NCBI GenBank assembly: GCA_936432065.2
Contig: OW386290.2
Coordinates: forward strand, 49,990,843-50,054,842
DNA length: 64,000 nt
Source: Rutpela maculata
Taxonomy: Eukaryota; Arthropoda; Insecta; Coleoptera; Cerambycidae
Direction of reading: 5' to 3'
Below the pieces are notes generated by a model. That model worked only from the letters and a program-made list of their open reading frames with translations, searched no databases and was not told the origin of the DNA. Each line of letters begins with the position of its first letter. Positions within the stretch are counted from its first letter, which is position 1. This document shows, piece by piece, positions 1 through 11,392 of this stretch. The position numbers and the translations under genes were made by a program.

Positions 1-110
1 CGTGTGAGAAGAGTACAGAAATACATTATATGAGAGCATGGATCACATATGATTCAATAGACGCCATAAAAATACTAAACTTTTTCATGATTACATTTTT
101 ATTCAAATAC

Positions 111-503
111 ATATTTTAACTTCTCCACAAAATTGTGGGAGGTTACTAAAATTGGTCCAAAAGGGAAAATTTAGATAACATCAAATCTTTACGTTTTGAG
201 GTCCCAGGAATCCAAAAAAAAAAAGGTTTTTGAAAAATGTCTGTGTGTGTGTGTGTGTGTATGTGTGTTAGCACATAGCGGCGAAATTACTATACGAATT
301 TGGATGAAACTCTGCATGAAGGTTTCTTTAGTGCTCCAGAAGATTTGAAAAAGTTTTGGTTGAGATCGGATTATGTTTAGTGCCGTTATGGCATAACAAG
401 TTGTTTATTTTATGATTACTTGCAATTTGTAATCGAACCAAAATCAGTAAAAATTCCGATTTCAACGATATATCACACTTGCACCCTTTCGATTTGGTTT
501 TCG
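111..503. repeat. Dispersed repeat family A, copy 1
   Basis: This stretch is closely matched by a second copy at 42413-42775 in the same orientation. Both begin with a short hairpin (CCTCCCCACAAT..ATTGTGGGAGG in the second copy) and end at the shared CACCCTTTCGATTT. Copy 1 has a longer TG run and about 20 extra bases after it. No coding capacity is seen. It is an unclassified interspersed repeat, probably a non-autonomous transposon. Confidence 0.8.
242..269. repeat. TG dinucleotide microsatellite
   Basis: An almost uninterrupted run of TG with one A substitution lies inside repeat family A. The other copy of the family carries only a short TG run here, so the tract has expanded or contracted since the copies separated. 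Confidence 0.9.
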
Positions 504-623
504 TGAAAAAGGAGAAAAAAAATTAAACGGTTTTAAAGATTCAGCGAGTGGGGAGGTTCCAGTCGCTCCTAGTAGCTGCCGATTTTTTAATGAGTAGACG
601 GTGGTGGCCTGCATACTTGTATG

Positions 624-773
624 ATTGTTATGAAGGAGTGCATGAATTAAGTTTTCTGTGAATTGCAGTAAAGTCTGCTTGTTGGTGTTGTTTATTTCAT
701 TATAGAGTATAAAACTGTTAACAACAATTGAACCGAATATCACCTCCATAGCTACTTTTTTGTACCAAATCAC
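624..773 (-). pseudogene. piggyBac-type transposase, C-terminal fragment
   Basis: About 50 codons on the minus strand read WYKKVAMEVIFGSIVVN followed by a segment ending in ENLIHALL. This is the pattern found near the end of the DDE domain of piggyBac-family transposases (WYKKVAFELLLGT.VVNA in relatives). No upstream domain, catalytic aspartates or Cys-rich C-terminal domain is visible. Upstream sequence carries a stop or frame change around 774-780. The fragment is a relic that borders repeat family A. Identification rests on family knowledge from one motif, so it is moderate. Confidence 0.6.
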
Positions 774-1276
774 TGATTTACGGCTCGTGCATCAAACATC
801 CGATTCATAAAAAAGTACCACTTTATGCACTTGTTGCATAAATTACTATTATTGTATAGAAGTCCAGAACGTATGCATATAAATACTGGTAAATCGCCTA
901 TCTAATTATACATAAGATTATCAGATCTGCATACCAAACATGGCAAGTATGGATATATCTTTTAAAGAATGTTTAATCACAACTACATACAATGGATAGT
1001 AATATTATCAATAGACTGCCACAAAAAGATTCAATAATTTCTTAGAAAAAATGTTTTACAATTTTGACTTTAAGGCTGCAAGTTTGGTGGCTGACGGTAA
1101 TAATATATTCTCAATAATAATTTTGGTTTGCTCTAATATATGAGTTATATGAGGTTTTCCAACTTCTTTCAAAACGTACTGACGCCATATAATCCAAAGG
1201 ATAGTGTAACTGAGCTCCGCCTCCGAGTTTTCCTTGTGTACCGTTGTGTACTGATATACTTAGACTTTTTTTATAT
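774..1276. other. No feature recognised
   Basis: AT-rich sequence with short chance ORFs. No repeat partner elsewhere in the window was noticed. Confidence 0.6.
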
Positions 1277-1940
1277 TACTTCCACATCCAGTAGAAGCAT
1301 AGTAACAACAAAAAAAAAATTGAAAATTTTTATTTTTCAAATAGGCTTAGAATGTCATGAAACGGCGAGATTTTAAGTTTGAGCGAAAAAAAATTCTGCC
1401 TGCCTGTCAGCAACTTTTTTTGTGCGCACGATTACTCTGGAACCGTGAAGATATTGACTTGAAATTCGGTACACATATGTATTTTAACGTGATGTGAAAC
1501 TAGATTATATTTTCATATTATTCCGTTGAACGGTTGGGAGGGGTAAATTGAGGTAAATAGATAAATCAGGAAGGTAAGAGTCCATAATATTGATATTTAG
1601 TATATACAAGAGAAGCCAAGAGAGGCCAGGTCTCAAAAATTTTTTTGGAATTAGCCATCCCTATTACCACCCCCACTCCATTATTAAGGGGGTGGAAAAA
1701 TCATGATTTAGTGCGTGTACGTGTACAACAACCAAATACCTCAAAATATTTTTTTTCTTCATCCCACTACCACCCCCTATCACCACTCCCAGCTCACTAA
1801 CGATGTGGAATATCGTTTTATGGATTGTTGTGGTAGACGATTTCAAATATTACATTATTAAAGTTCTATAAACAATTATATCCACATACAAAATTTTTTC
1901 GCTGTGAGAAACTTCTATGGAAAATCTGGATGTGGAAGTA
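1277..1940 (+). mobile_element. TIR element family B, copy 1 (non-autonomous)
   Basis: It is bounded by inverted ends TACTTCCACATCCAG and CTGGATGTGGAAGTA. A second copy in the opposite orientation is at 27430-28111, so the boundaries are supported by comparison. In copy 2 the sequence next to one end extends the terminus into a near-perfect hairpin (ACTTCCACATCCAGTGGAAGT). The body carries runs of ACCACCCCC and GGGGTGG but no meaningful ORF. The superfamily cannot be assigned, and no clear target duplication was found. Confidence 0.75.
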
Positions 1941-2084
1941 GTGATTCCTTGAGCAGCGTTCTTTTTTGACAATTGTGGTAAAAATCAATATTTGGCCATT
2001 CGGCATAAGTCATGGGTAACACTCTAAATTTTCTTGTGTTGAAACAACACTGGCACTGCTTGAAGTGTCAACACGAAATGTCAG

Positions 2085-2569
2085 CACAATAGGCCTGTCC
2101 AACACGCTGTCACTTTGCTTTGTTTGTACTACAGCAGCCATCTTTTGTTGTGGTAGGTTAGGGTCTTGGCCGGCTTAACATGTTCAGTAATAGTGTCATT
2201 CCAGCAGATCATTACAGAAACATCATTACTAAAAATTTCCCCGTCATTCCCTGTCATTATTTTTCACACCTTACATGTTCATTATTACTGACATTATTTT
2301 TTCGTCATTATATTTCAAGTGGCGATAGAAAGCACACCGATTTTGTTTTATCAGAGGATGGATTTTAAGAACAAAAGCATGTCTAGCTATAATTATTGCA
2401 TTAAGTATGAAACGTAACATGACGGGGAAATTTTTAGTAATGATGTTTCTGTAATGATCTGCTGGAATGACATTATTACTGAACGTGTCAGGTGCCCTTT
2501 AGGCCACAAAAGATGGCTGCTGTTGTACAAACAAACGAAAGTGACAGCGTGCTGAACAGGCCTATTGTG
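2085..2569. mobile_element. Inverted-repeat MITE, about 160 bp arms
   Basis: The left arm (about 2085-2248) reappears inverted at about 2418-2569, with CACAATAGGCCTGT at the outer end and AAATTTCCCCGTCAT at the inner end. The arms differ by substitutions and small indels. The central 170 bp has no ORF of note. This is a typical non-autonomous foldback or MITE structure. Target duplication was not resolved. Confidence 0.75.
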
Positions 2570-2997
2570 TCATAACACAGTAAAATGGTTTCAGGAACCA
2601 TAAGTCATTGGCGCTAGGGTATCTATCAGTATCACCATTGAAATGACAATACAGCACTGTTTTATAATACAATGCGCGATTCTAGGATTCCCAGAGAGCT
2701 ACTAACAGCTACACAAAAAATGCTTCATGACAGTTTGTCGACTCGAAATTGTTTGTCGTGTACTCGAAATAAAAATTTAAGAATTTTGGTAGAAATTAAT
2801 ATTCGTGATCCGTCATTTTGAGTGTTATTATGTTATTAAAGTGTCACTGTATCATGTAAGCTATTTCTGCTGTTTCAACACCGAAATTATCAGAACAAAA
2901 TCACCATTCAACACAGTGTTGCACATCTCTAATCCGGCATGAAATAATCTTTGCCTTTTGCCTAATCACCATTCGGTGCTTCTGTCAAAAACTCGTG
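2570..2997. other. No feature recognised
   Basis: Non-repetitive AT-rich sequence between two MITEs. Nothing coding is visible. Confidence 0.55.
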
Positions 2998-3005
2998 TCG
3001 CCGGA

Positions 3006-3169
3006 CAGTGCCGGTTTTAGCACTACCGGCGCGGCACCCTGGGCGAGATTTTTACGGTGCCCCTATCTGCTATCCAAACCCATGTGCAAAAAAGGAAATA
3101 ATAAAACAAGGGGCGCCTTCAGCACCCTAGGCGGTCGCCCAACCGCGCCCTACCCTAACGCCGCTATTG
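3006..3169. mobile_element. hAT-like MITE with perfect 8 bp target duplication
   Basis: A 164 bp GC-rich island in an AT-rich setting. It begins CAGTGCCGGTTTTAG and ends in an imperfect inverted copy (CTAACGCCGCTATTG). It is flanked by identical octamers TCGCCGGA at 2998-3005 and 3170-3177. An 8 bp duplication with CA..TG-type ends is the signature of the hAT superfamily. It has no coding capacity. A chance plus-strand ORF crosses it and is not a gene. Confidence 0.85.
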
Positions 3170-3177
3170 TCGCCGGA

Positions 3178-4189
3178 TGAGAATAACTAAAAATCGTCCT
3201 TTGCAAGTATAACATTTTTTGAAGGTTTAACACACCCCGATAAAAACAAAAGAAATTAAGAACAATCTAGGTATAACAAGACTGTTTCTACCCTGTTACA
3301 AACGAATAGTTTGTGTTTTGTTTTAATCTGTCTGTTTAATGGAAACTCGGCATACGATTCCTCACTTGCATGATTATTAATGTTATTAGGCTCTTTTTTT
3401 GTAAATGTTTTTAAAACAGCTTTATTTTATAAAGCTGGGCAACAAAATTCTGCGCTACGCGTTTATTTCGAGGTTACACAATGAACTCTGAATAATATTT
3501 CGACCACATTGCTGAACTGAAATTTACTTTAAAGCTGAAAATGTTTAATTTTTAATACAAAGTTATTTGCATACAAAGAGAATAAATAAACCGATTAAAT
3601 TGTTCCATTTATGTATGTATTGGATTTTCCCCCATTCATTACATTATCCATTAACGGCATTAAATTCAAATAGGGGAGTAGCTAGATTAAAATATATAAT
3701 AACTCAATAAGGAGGATGCTGTAGAAAATTTATTACGCTCAGGGTGTAAGCACAGGTCTTTTATTGAAATTAATAGCCGCAGGCTATCCTCGGAAATTAA
3801 TTTTGGTGAAATATCATGCAAAATTTCCCTTGTGGAAACAGTAGCGGACAAAACCTGCAGTAGTAGGACCTTTAATATTCTACCGGGTGCCAACGGATCA
3901 TGGTAAATCCCACAATTTTCATGATTTTTAAGAAGGTATCGAAATGAAATTTAACAGGGGTAATATACATTGCTATGACATTCCATAAATGGTATGTTTG
4001 AAAACCGTAATGAAATGAACAAACTTAAGATTAAACTTTACAAAAACATTTTTTACAACCGTGTTTTAATCTTTCAGATAAAACATGTACGTTTTCTGTC
4101 ATATTCATATTCTATTAAAATTGTTAGTTTTTTTAATCGCCTTATTTATATTATTGTCCTGGCGGAGTTTAGCCGTAGGCTATTCTACC
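3178..4189. other. No feature recognised
   Basis: AT-rich. A 68-codon window at about 3690-3895 is open on both strands (minus strand from ATG; plus strand ending ..PGANGSW). Neither reading is recognisable, so it is not called as a gene. Confidence 0.5.
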
Positions 4190-4365
4190 ACTGAACCAGG
4201 ACGGATACACACACATAGACTACATCACAACACCCATTCCCTGCGACATTGCCATCTGCCGCAGCTGAGACTCGAACTCAGGAGAGGAGAGCGACTAGAC
4301 CGTGTTGTCTCTCACACAACCGCAGTCTAGCCCACTGCTACCGTCTCGGCAACACGTGAAAAACG
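4190..4365 (-). repeat. tRNA-derived SINE
   Basis: On the minus strand a pol III A-box-like GACGGTAGCAGTGGGC is followed by a B-box-like GAGTTCGAGTCTC (plus-strand GAGACTCGAACTC at about 4267). A tail then runs through GGCAATGTCGCAGGG and ATGTAGTCTATGTGTG. The order A box, B box, unrelated tail is that of tRNA-derived SINEs. Tails of similar flavour occur at 10640-10830, 34849-34912 and 50060-50243. Confidence 0.65.
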
Positions 4366-4384
4366 CCACTACACATCCGTACCC

Positions 4385-4961
4385 TAGCCAGGATTCGAAC
4401 CCGGGACACCGTGATCGCAAGCCTAGCAAATTGCAGTACTCTTTATTTTATTTAGCTGTGGCTTACAAGTAATTTTTATTAATTAATTTTATATTTTAAT
4501 TTTTATTTACAAGTAATTTATCATTTTATTTACTTCAGTTACAATCAGTTTTCATTACGTTATAGTTACGCGTCTGAGCGCGCGAGTTACGCAACGGCCG
4601 GTTGTTATCGGCAATGATTTTCATACCCTGTAATTTTTATATAAATAAACGGTCTCTATAAAGTTAAACCGTAGGCTTTTAGTTATATATCGTGCGATTT
4701 CACATTTGAATTCCTTATTTTTTAATTGTTGCTAGGGTAATATTTTATTTGTGCAGGAAAAAGAAAGGAAAAAAACCCTGCTTCCGGTGTCATTTTTTTA
4801 AAGCATTTATTTGTTGTTAATGAACAAATTTTTTGATAGGTTATAGATTTTAGGGAGGGGTCAAATGGGTAAAAGGAATGATTATAGGTTATTTGGATTT
4901 TTGGGGATGTGGTTTTTATGGATTGCAAGCCTAGCACTTTAAGCACTGCGCCACCGAGCCA
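4385..4961 (-). repeat. tRNA-like SINE head, split by an insertion
   Basis: The B-box half (plus-strand GGATTCGAACCCGGG, about 4391-4428) and an A-box half (plus-strand GCACTGCGCCACCGAGCC, about 4937-4961) lie 500 bp apart. The 12-mer GCAAGCCTAGCA occurs at the inner edge of both halves (4417-4428 and 4925-4936). The simplest reading is one tRNA-like sequence interrupted at its anticodon region. The alternative is two unrelated SINE fragments that share tRNA sequence. Confidence 0.5.
4429..4924. mobile_element. Putative insertion flanked by a 12 bp duplication
   Basis: This 496 bp segment sits between the two copies of GCAAGCCTAGCA. It contains no ORF of note and no LTR-like ends were seen. 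A 12 bp duplication would suit target-primed retroposition, but no clear poly-A tail is present on either strand. Confidence 0.4.
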
Positions 4962-4965
4962 GTTT

Positions 4966-6304
4966 CTGTTCCTTATACAAACTAAGTTAGTTTTCTGTTA
5001 CTATACATGGATTTATCATATGCAAAGTTTCTTGACGATATTCCGAAACCATTAGTAAAACTGTCTGAATTATTCGCAGAAGATATTAGTGTTACAATAA
5101 ATGAGGATAGTGATGGAGACGACTAATATTATCAGATATCATTAGCATAACATGTTTTTTTATTATCTCTGGTGTTATAATTTTTGAATCCACGATGCAG
5201 GGTGTTTACTAACGGGGGTGACAGATAACATTATCTTTGCCAGTTTGACTGTTTTGTGAGAAATATATGTTGTAGCTTATTGTGTGGTGTATAATTAGTA
5301 AAAAAAAAATGGTGGTGGTCGCTAACGTCTAAGTACGTATTTAAATTTTTCAAAAAATTCAAAAGCATCAATTTTTTTTTCTTGAAAAAAATTCCTGAAA
5401 ATATCATTAATAAATTGTCTTGAGTAGATTTACAATATATGTGGAATACAAACAAATTGGTTCATTTGATTAAGAAAAAAAATTTTTTCGAAAAAAAAAA
5501 AAATTCCCAGATGAAGTTTTTGAGGTCAAAACTTTTTGTGGTAGTACCTCACTCAAAGATACATCACTGGAAGGAACCACACGAAAAAGGTTGCAAAGGC
5601 ACGGACACTTATCTTAACCTGCCATGGCCTTTACAAATTTAAATACCTTTTTCTTCCTAACGTCAAAGTAATTTAAAGTTTTATGTACCGCCTGGGATTT
5701 ATATTGTAAATAAGAGTATTGTGGGGAGAGGGGTCATTTTTAATAACAATTATTAAGATTAGTGTCAAATTTATGACTCAATTGATGGGTTTTCCTTTTA
5801 ACTGGCAAAATATTTTGTTGTGATTAACAAAGCCAGTCTTTTATCATTATTTTAACTGGGTTGTTATACATACAGGGTGATATGTTGGGTAGGCTAAATG
5901 TACATTTACTATTTATTTTAAAGTCAAAATTTATTAACCTTCCGTGATATCACGCACGGTAAAGAAAAGTTAATTAATATTTACCCTTTTAATAGTACTA
6001 TTTTAGTAGGTAATAACTGCCCACTTAATACATATCACTTGAATATATGTCACCAAAATTAATTGAATAAACTTATTGGCCATAGTTTGATTGAAGAGGT
6101 GTATTTCCTTTTAATTCACCCCATGATAAAACTTACCCTTGCAATTAATGCCTCATTTTGGAATTAAAAGATAGTGGGAGCAACAATTTTGGGAGCCTTC
6201 TAGCTAGGTTGCAGTTTTTGTTTTGTTAGTGGCGCCCTTTATGCATACATTTGTAGTTCTGATACTTATATCTTATATTTTTTTTGGTAGTGTCAACCTT
6301 AAAC
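4966..6304. other. No feature recognised
   Basis: AT-rich with A and T tracts. Short motifs resembling element ends (ACAGGGTG near 5871; CAGGGTGTTTACT near 5198) occur singly and could not be paired. Confidence 0.5.
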
Positions 6305-8222
6305 CTAACCCCCTACTGAAAATGTTCCTCTAACTGTAAACTAATACAGAAATCCTATTTTCGTCGAGGGATTCATCCCTTTTCACCACCCCCTTTCACC
6401 TTTATATTCAACATATACAATTTCTTAATATAGAGCATTATAAAGTATTTTAATAGTATCCTAACGATAAAACATCTACATTTTTTAGATTTTGAATTTT
6501 TTTTTATTTATCGTAACAAATCGAGATAACATACCAATTTAATAATATTGTTTTCTTTATTTTAGCTATCTACAACATTTCATGTCTTCAACTAAAGGTT
6601 ATAAAGTTTGCAGTAAAAAAATACTCCTAAGTAGGGGTAAGTAAGGGAAAGTTTTTCAGAAAAAAAATTGAGGGTGCTTAACCGATAACACCAAACAAAT
6701 TTTCTTTAGTTTAGACCAGATATAATATTACTTTATTTATATGCGCATTTACTGATTCTTGTCTTTTTATCTATTTAAACCCCTCCATGGGGGTAGAAAG
6801 AAGTGGTTCCGTTATCAAAAATACATATAAATAGTAAGTAAATACATATTCATAAAAGAGAAAAAAAAATAAAGAGAAAATCTGAAAAACTTTGCCGTAC
6901 TTACCCCATATTTTTTTTACTGCAAAATTTATAACCTTTAGTTGAAGACATGAAATGTCGTAGAAGGCTTAAATAAAGCAAACAACATTATTATATTGGT
7001 TTGGCATCTCGATTTATACGTCCATATGATTTTTGGCTCTGTAACCACTTTTTAGCCACCCGAGGGAGGTATAGATTAATAAGAAATGTCAAAATCTAAA
7101 AAATGTAGATGTTTTATCATTAGGAAACTATTAATAGTATTTTATATAACAAGTGGCTAAAATGGTGTTTTTTTTTACAAGTGGGGCGTTTATAAACCAT
7201 ACGAGTAAAAAAACACATTTTAGTCTCGAATTAGGTATTTACAAATTTTTTTACAATATAATATATACAGTGTGTCCCAGGACAGATGTAACAAGAAGTG
7301 TAATGGACCCAAAATTTTGGAATTTTGGAATGGTATTTGGGGATTGAGTCCTGCTTGTTGTAAAACTAATGTATACCAAAAATAAGTTGATTTGGTGTTC
7401 TACAGGGTGTTTTATTAGCAAAGTTGTAAAAATCACCACTAATAAAGTACCTTTATTTTTTAAAATATGAAAAAATTCCACTAAGAAAAGTTATTTAGAA
7501 TACAATTTTATAACTCTCTACCAAATTTCAGGAATATAAAATTATTTTTTTGAAACTTCCCATTTTTTGCGAATTAAGAGTTGAATTCATATTTAAAGTT
7601 GTGTAGGAGCAAATGTTAACCATCTCAAAAAGTAGGCTATTGGTAAATAAAAATTGAATATACGAGGTGTAAGAAGGTATAATAAAATAAAGTACTAATT
7701 TTTTGAAAAAATGAGAAGTTTCAAAAAAATAATTTTATATGCCTGAAATTTGGTATAGAGGTATAAAATTGCATTCTAAATAACTTTTCTTAGTGAATTT
7801 TTTTCATATTTTGAAAAATAAAGGTACTTTATTAGTGGTGATTTTTACAAACTTTACTTGTAAAACACCCTGTAGAACACCAAATCAAGTCATTTTTGGT
7901 ATACTTTAGTTTTACAACAAGCAGGACTCAATCCCCAAATACCATTCCCAAATTCCAAAATTTTTGGTCCATTACACCTCTTGTTACATCTATCCTGGGA
8001 CACACTGTATATAACAATATAATTTTGTAAAAATAGACTAAATTCTGTTGCTGTTTCCATAGAAACGAGTAAGTTTTATTTCACACTGTGAAAAAAAATA
8101 CTTTATAATACTCTATATTAAGAAATTGTATATGTGGGGGTGGTGAAAACACCTGACGAAAATATCCGTCAAGGGGTTTTGTATTAATATATAGTTAGAG
8201 GAACATTTTGAGAGGTTGTGAA
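6305..8222. mobile_element. Palindromic element, one arm interrupted by a nested insertion
   Basis: The left arm (about 6319-6655) reappears inverted as two blocks, 6890-7140 and 8088-8210. Shared landmarks are AACATTTTC/GAAAATGTT at the outer edge, TAAAACATCTACATTTT in the middle and TGAAGACATGAAATG inside. The block between 7145 and 8088 is missing from the left arm, so it is a later insertion. That insertion in turn holds the TA-flanked element at 7268-8007. No coding sequence was found. Confidence 0.75.
7268..8007. mobile_element. mariner-like palindromic MITE, TA-flanked
   Basis: A 740 bp element with ends CAGTGTGTCCCAGGACA and its inverted copy, directly flanked by TA on both sides (7266-7267, 8008-8009). 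Each arm is about 330 bp and the two arms are nearly identical, so the transcript could fold back almost fully. The first eight bases, CAGTGTGT, are the same as those of the large transposon at 52060-56642. TA targets and this terminus fit the mariner/Tc1 superfamily. There is no transposase. Confidence 0.85.
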
Positions 8223-8626
8223 CCTTTTTTTATCCATTCATTCAAATTTTACAACATATTGAATAATAGGTCGTTTTTGAGCACCTTAAAAATCGTTTGG
8301 GTCCCTTTCAACCCTTTCAGCGTCCAGAAAAATGTTCATTAATAACATTTTAGCCTAATATAGACCACATTTAAGCTGTTGCAGCGAATTAGACAGATAA
8401 ATATTTCGGTCCGTTATTTTCAGACATTTTTTAAATTTACGAATTTTCAAGTTTTCTGGTGCTTACCTGGGAGTCAACAGCTCCCACAAAAAGGTCCGTC
8501 AATGATATTTTTGCACTAAACTGAACCCACACAACTTATTTTTGCACTGACGGAAAAAAAGTAATCGGTAATCTTCGATTTAAAAAAAAATCTATTTCCG
8601 GCCGAAAGCGTCCACCTGGCTCGTAC
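8223..8626. other. No feature recognised
   Basis: No coding sequence or repeat partner seen, apart from a short hairpin GGGAGTCAACAGCTCCC near 8470. Confidence 0.5.
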
Positions 8627-8986
8627 ATATCGTCCCTAATAACACTAACTAGCGTAACCAACGAAATTACAAAAATTGAATTACGTCGGTTATCAACATA
8701 TATGAAGTAGACCGGTCATCTGGCAAAGTGACGTAATCGAGTTCCTTATAGTAATCGCATAGTGCAAGTTGAATCTTTATTTTCTTTTTGAATTTTTTAT
8801 TTTTTATTTTGGAAAATAGCAAAAGGTAATTTTTTTCCCACTTAAGGTATTCTACTGCTCAATGTTGATAATATGGTGGCAGAAACTAGAACAGACATAC
8901 TAATAACAATTTCAATAAACAAAGTCAAGTGTTAAGCAATATCCTAAAATGCTGGTTATGCCAGTTTGTGTTTTTAGGGACGATAT
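8627..8986. mobile_element. Small MITE with 36 bp inverted ends
   Basis: ATATCGTCCCTAATAACAC at 8627 reappears inverted with few mismatches, ending at 8986. The match continues inward to about 8662 and 8951. The 290 bp interior has no ORF. Target duplication is not clear. Confidence 0.65.
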
Positions 8987-9949
8987 ATTAGGCGTTTAGC
9001 CTCCTGCGTGGTTTCACGTTCATCATACTGATGGACATAAATAAAGAAAATGCTTTTTTTGTTGTTAGATACTAGACCATTATTGTCCCAAACTAGATTC
9101 AGTTTTTTGTACGGTTAACATCCCTGTATTACTTGAAACTTTAAACGATTCGTTAATATATTTTTATCAAAACACAACACAAGCCTTTTGTCATCGAAAG
9201 AAAAAAGGTATCGACTCGCTACCAATAAGAATGATTGATGAGTGAAGGAGAAAAATCCCAAAAGCACAATAATTGTTTTGTCTTTTTCGTTCACCCGCCT
9301 TTCGATTTGAAGAAAAACAATTGATTCAATCTGGGAGGTAATGAGTCACAAGGTTTTTTTGATTCTATTGTTTCGGTTAGTATGGCTCCAGGGAACATTA
9401 CAGTGAAGTACAGGATAGACTAAAAATGGCATCAGTTTCGTGAAAAGTTATTATTTTCAGTTTATGGTTTGCATATTAAGCAAATAAAACCCCTTCGTTT
9501 TTATATATATTTATAATAATAATAATCTAAGGGAATAGATAAATGGTATTTGTTCGGGTATGAATGGTATGATATATATATTGACAAAAATTATTTTAGA
9601 TGAAAATATTAAAATTTACGTTTAATATATAACAGAACTTCCAGAATGTATCAAGATGTTAGTGTTAGTATTCCAAGATCTAAAAATATTTATAATAATT
9701 TGGTACACAATGAGTTTATATGCACTTCCCAATTTACGCTATTATCTAAATGCAGTCCTAAAAACTATACTGAAGTTACCTGTTTTATCCATTTACTGTC
9801 CATTTTTACTAAGTAACTTTTTGCTGCTACTGCTACTAGGAGTAGCATGTATAAAAACTGTCTTTTCCCTATTCAGATATAATTTGTTATTGTTGAACTA
9901 AAAGACAAATGTGTTTAACGTATGCTGAAACTGTAATATTACAAAGGAT
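8987..9949. other. No feature recognised
   Basis: AT-rich, with a short ATA microsatellite near 9515-9525. The plus-strand ORF at 9656-9901 is hydrophobic and low complexity and overlies no recognisable domain. Confidence 0.5.
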
Positions 9950-10440
9950 ATATTTGAGTTTGAACAAAGATATATAGATGTTATCATCGGCAAACATCCT
10001 TTCTTTATATTGGGAAGGTCATTTACAAGTAAAATAAATAGAACAGGCCGAATAACTGCCCCTTGTGGAACCCCATAATTTCAAACATGTCTGATTTGTA
10101 TCCATTTATCTCGATAAGTTGGGATCTATCGAGTAAACAAGATTTACTTTATCTCCAAAACAGTAGTATGTAAGCACTACTCTTTTCAAGATTTTGGAAA
10201 GAGAAGACAATGAAGATATGGGATGATTATTTTCTACATTAACTTTTTACTCTTTCCTATCCAAACAATACGGATTATCTTTAATACATTTGGAAACACC
10301 CCATGTGATCTTGATTTATTTATTAAAAATGCTAAAGATTTTACTATAAAGTTTACTGTGCGTTTTAGAACATCACAACTTATTTTGTCTAAACTTTCGA
10401 AATTTGACTTTTAAAGTTCTGTTACTTTGTTAAAAAATTC
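9950..10440 (-). pseudogene. Non-LTR retrotransposon reverse transcriptase fragment
   Basis: Reading the minus strand from about 10440 downward, three frames together give the RT landmarks in order. First is a finger-region motif (..GVFPNVLKI..), then a PIS..SKILK-like motif. Then comes GVPQGAVIRPVLFILLVNDL (about 10074-10015), and finally FADDN at about 9995-9981. FADD contains the catalytic aspartate pair. Several frameshifts and stops separate the blocks, so it is dead. The motif order fits Jockey/CR1-like LINEs; the clade is not certain. Confidence 0.75.
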
Positions 10441-10639
10441 TGTTTCCTAAACAGGCGCTAAAAATATTGTACTGGGTACATTGCATTTTATTTCTGTTTG
10501 TTCTCTTTGATTCTCTGATTTTTTAGACTATTAATAATTGTCCACGTTACTTTTGACTTGTTATCGCCAAGATTGTATCGTTGTTAGTGTTTTGTGCTTT
10601 ATTGTTTCTCTAAAAATATACTTAATACATTTTTTTGAG

Positions 10640-10830
10640 TGGCAAATATGCTGATCGATTGTCTATTGCTCTGAGTTCGAGCCCCGATACTGACAATACC
10701 GGTGGATATGGGATGTATGTCTGTATTTTCAAAAATGTGTAACCCCCTTCCGGACAGCCTTGGCTTTGGATTTGGGGGTTGCCACTATATGTGGTATGTT
10801 TATGTTATATGTATGTTATATCTGTGTTGC
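10640..10830 (+). repeat. tRNA-derived SINE with conserved tail
   Basis: A B-box-like GAGTTCGAGCCCC lies at about 10673. It is followed by a tail containing CCTTCCGGACAGCCTTGGC and GGATTTGGGGGTTG. The tail matches, inverted, the SINE at 50060-50243 and more weakly the fragment at 34849-34912. The A-box half is degraded. Confidence 0.6.
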
Positions 10831-11392
10831 GTTTTCCGTTCTGTTTGATAGTCTGCATAGTTATTTCAGTTTTTTTAAGATTTAAGTATTCCTAGCAAGT
10901 CTCTGAACAACTCAAACCCTTCATCGAGTATACATATTATATGAAATTTTCAATTTTTTATTGTATACCTATAAACAACTGATTTTTGGCTTGCATTTCC
11001 AACATTGATCAATATGTTACTTTCTTAATTTTCATAACATTTGAGGACCTTTCAATTATGATTCATGGAGGTAAATTGATGTTAAATTTTTGGATGATTA
11101 ATGACGGCAAGTAATGGATTTCTTCGTGGTTAAAAAAGCGATAATTAATTTTTAAACCACTCATGGAATCATATTTCGTTAAGTCGGTTCATTAATTACC
11201 ATTAAATTAGGTTGATTACAAGATTATAGTTCTATAGACATATACTGTTATATGCTTTGTAAGAATTGTTTCTTAATTATGAAATTTGACTTCCATCGTA
11301 CAACCATTTTTGGAAATGAATTTGAACCCACATTTGATTTGCAACTATTGCCATACTTTCAAATCCAGCCCACTAAAGAGCGACATACATTT
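10831..11392. other. No feature recognised
   Basis: AT-rich non-repetitive sequence. No supported feature. Confidence 0.5.

Noticed and set aside
3690..3895. Possible small exon open on both strands
   Set aside because: Neither strand gives recognisable protein, and there is no independent evidence for splice sites or conservation.
9656..9901. 81-codon hydrophobic plus-strand ORF that could be a membrane protein
   Set aside because: Composition is that of translated AT-rich DNA (Leu/Phe/Tyr/Ile). No domain, no signal-peptide logic and no homology I recognise.
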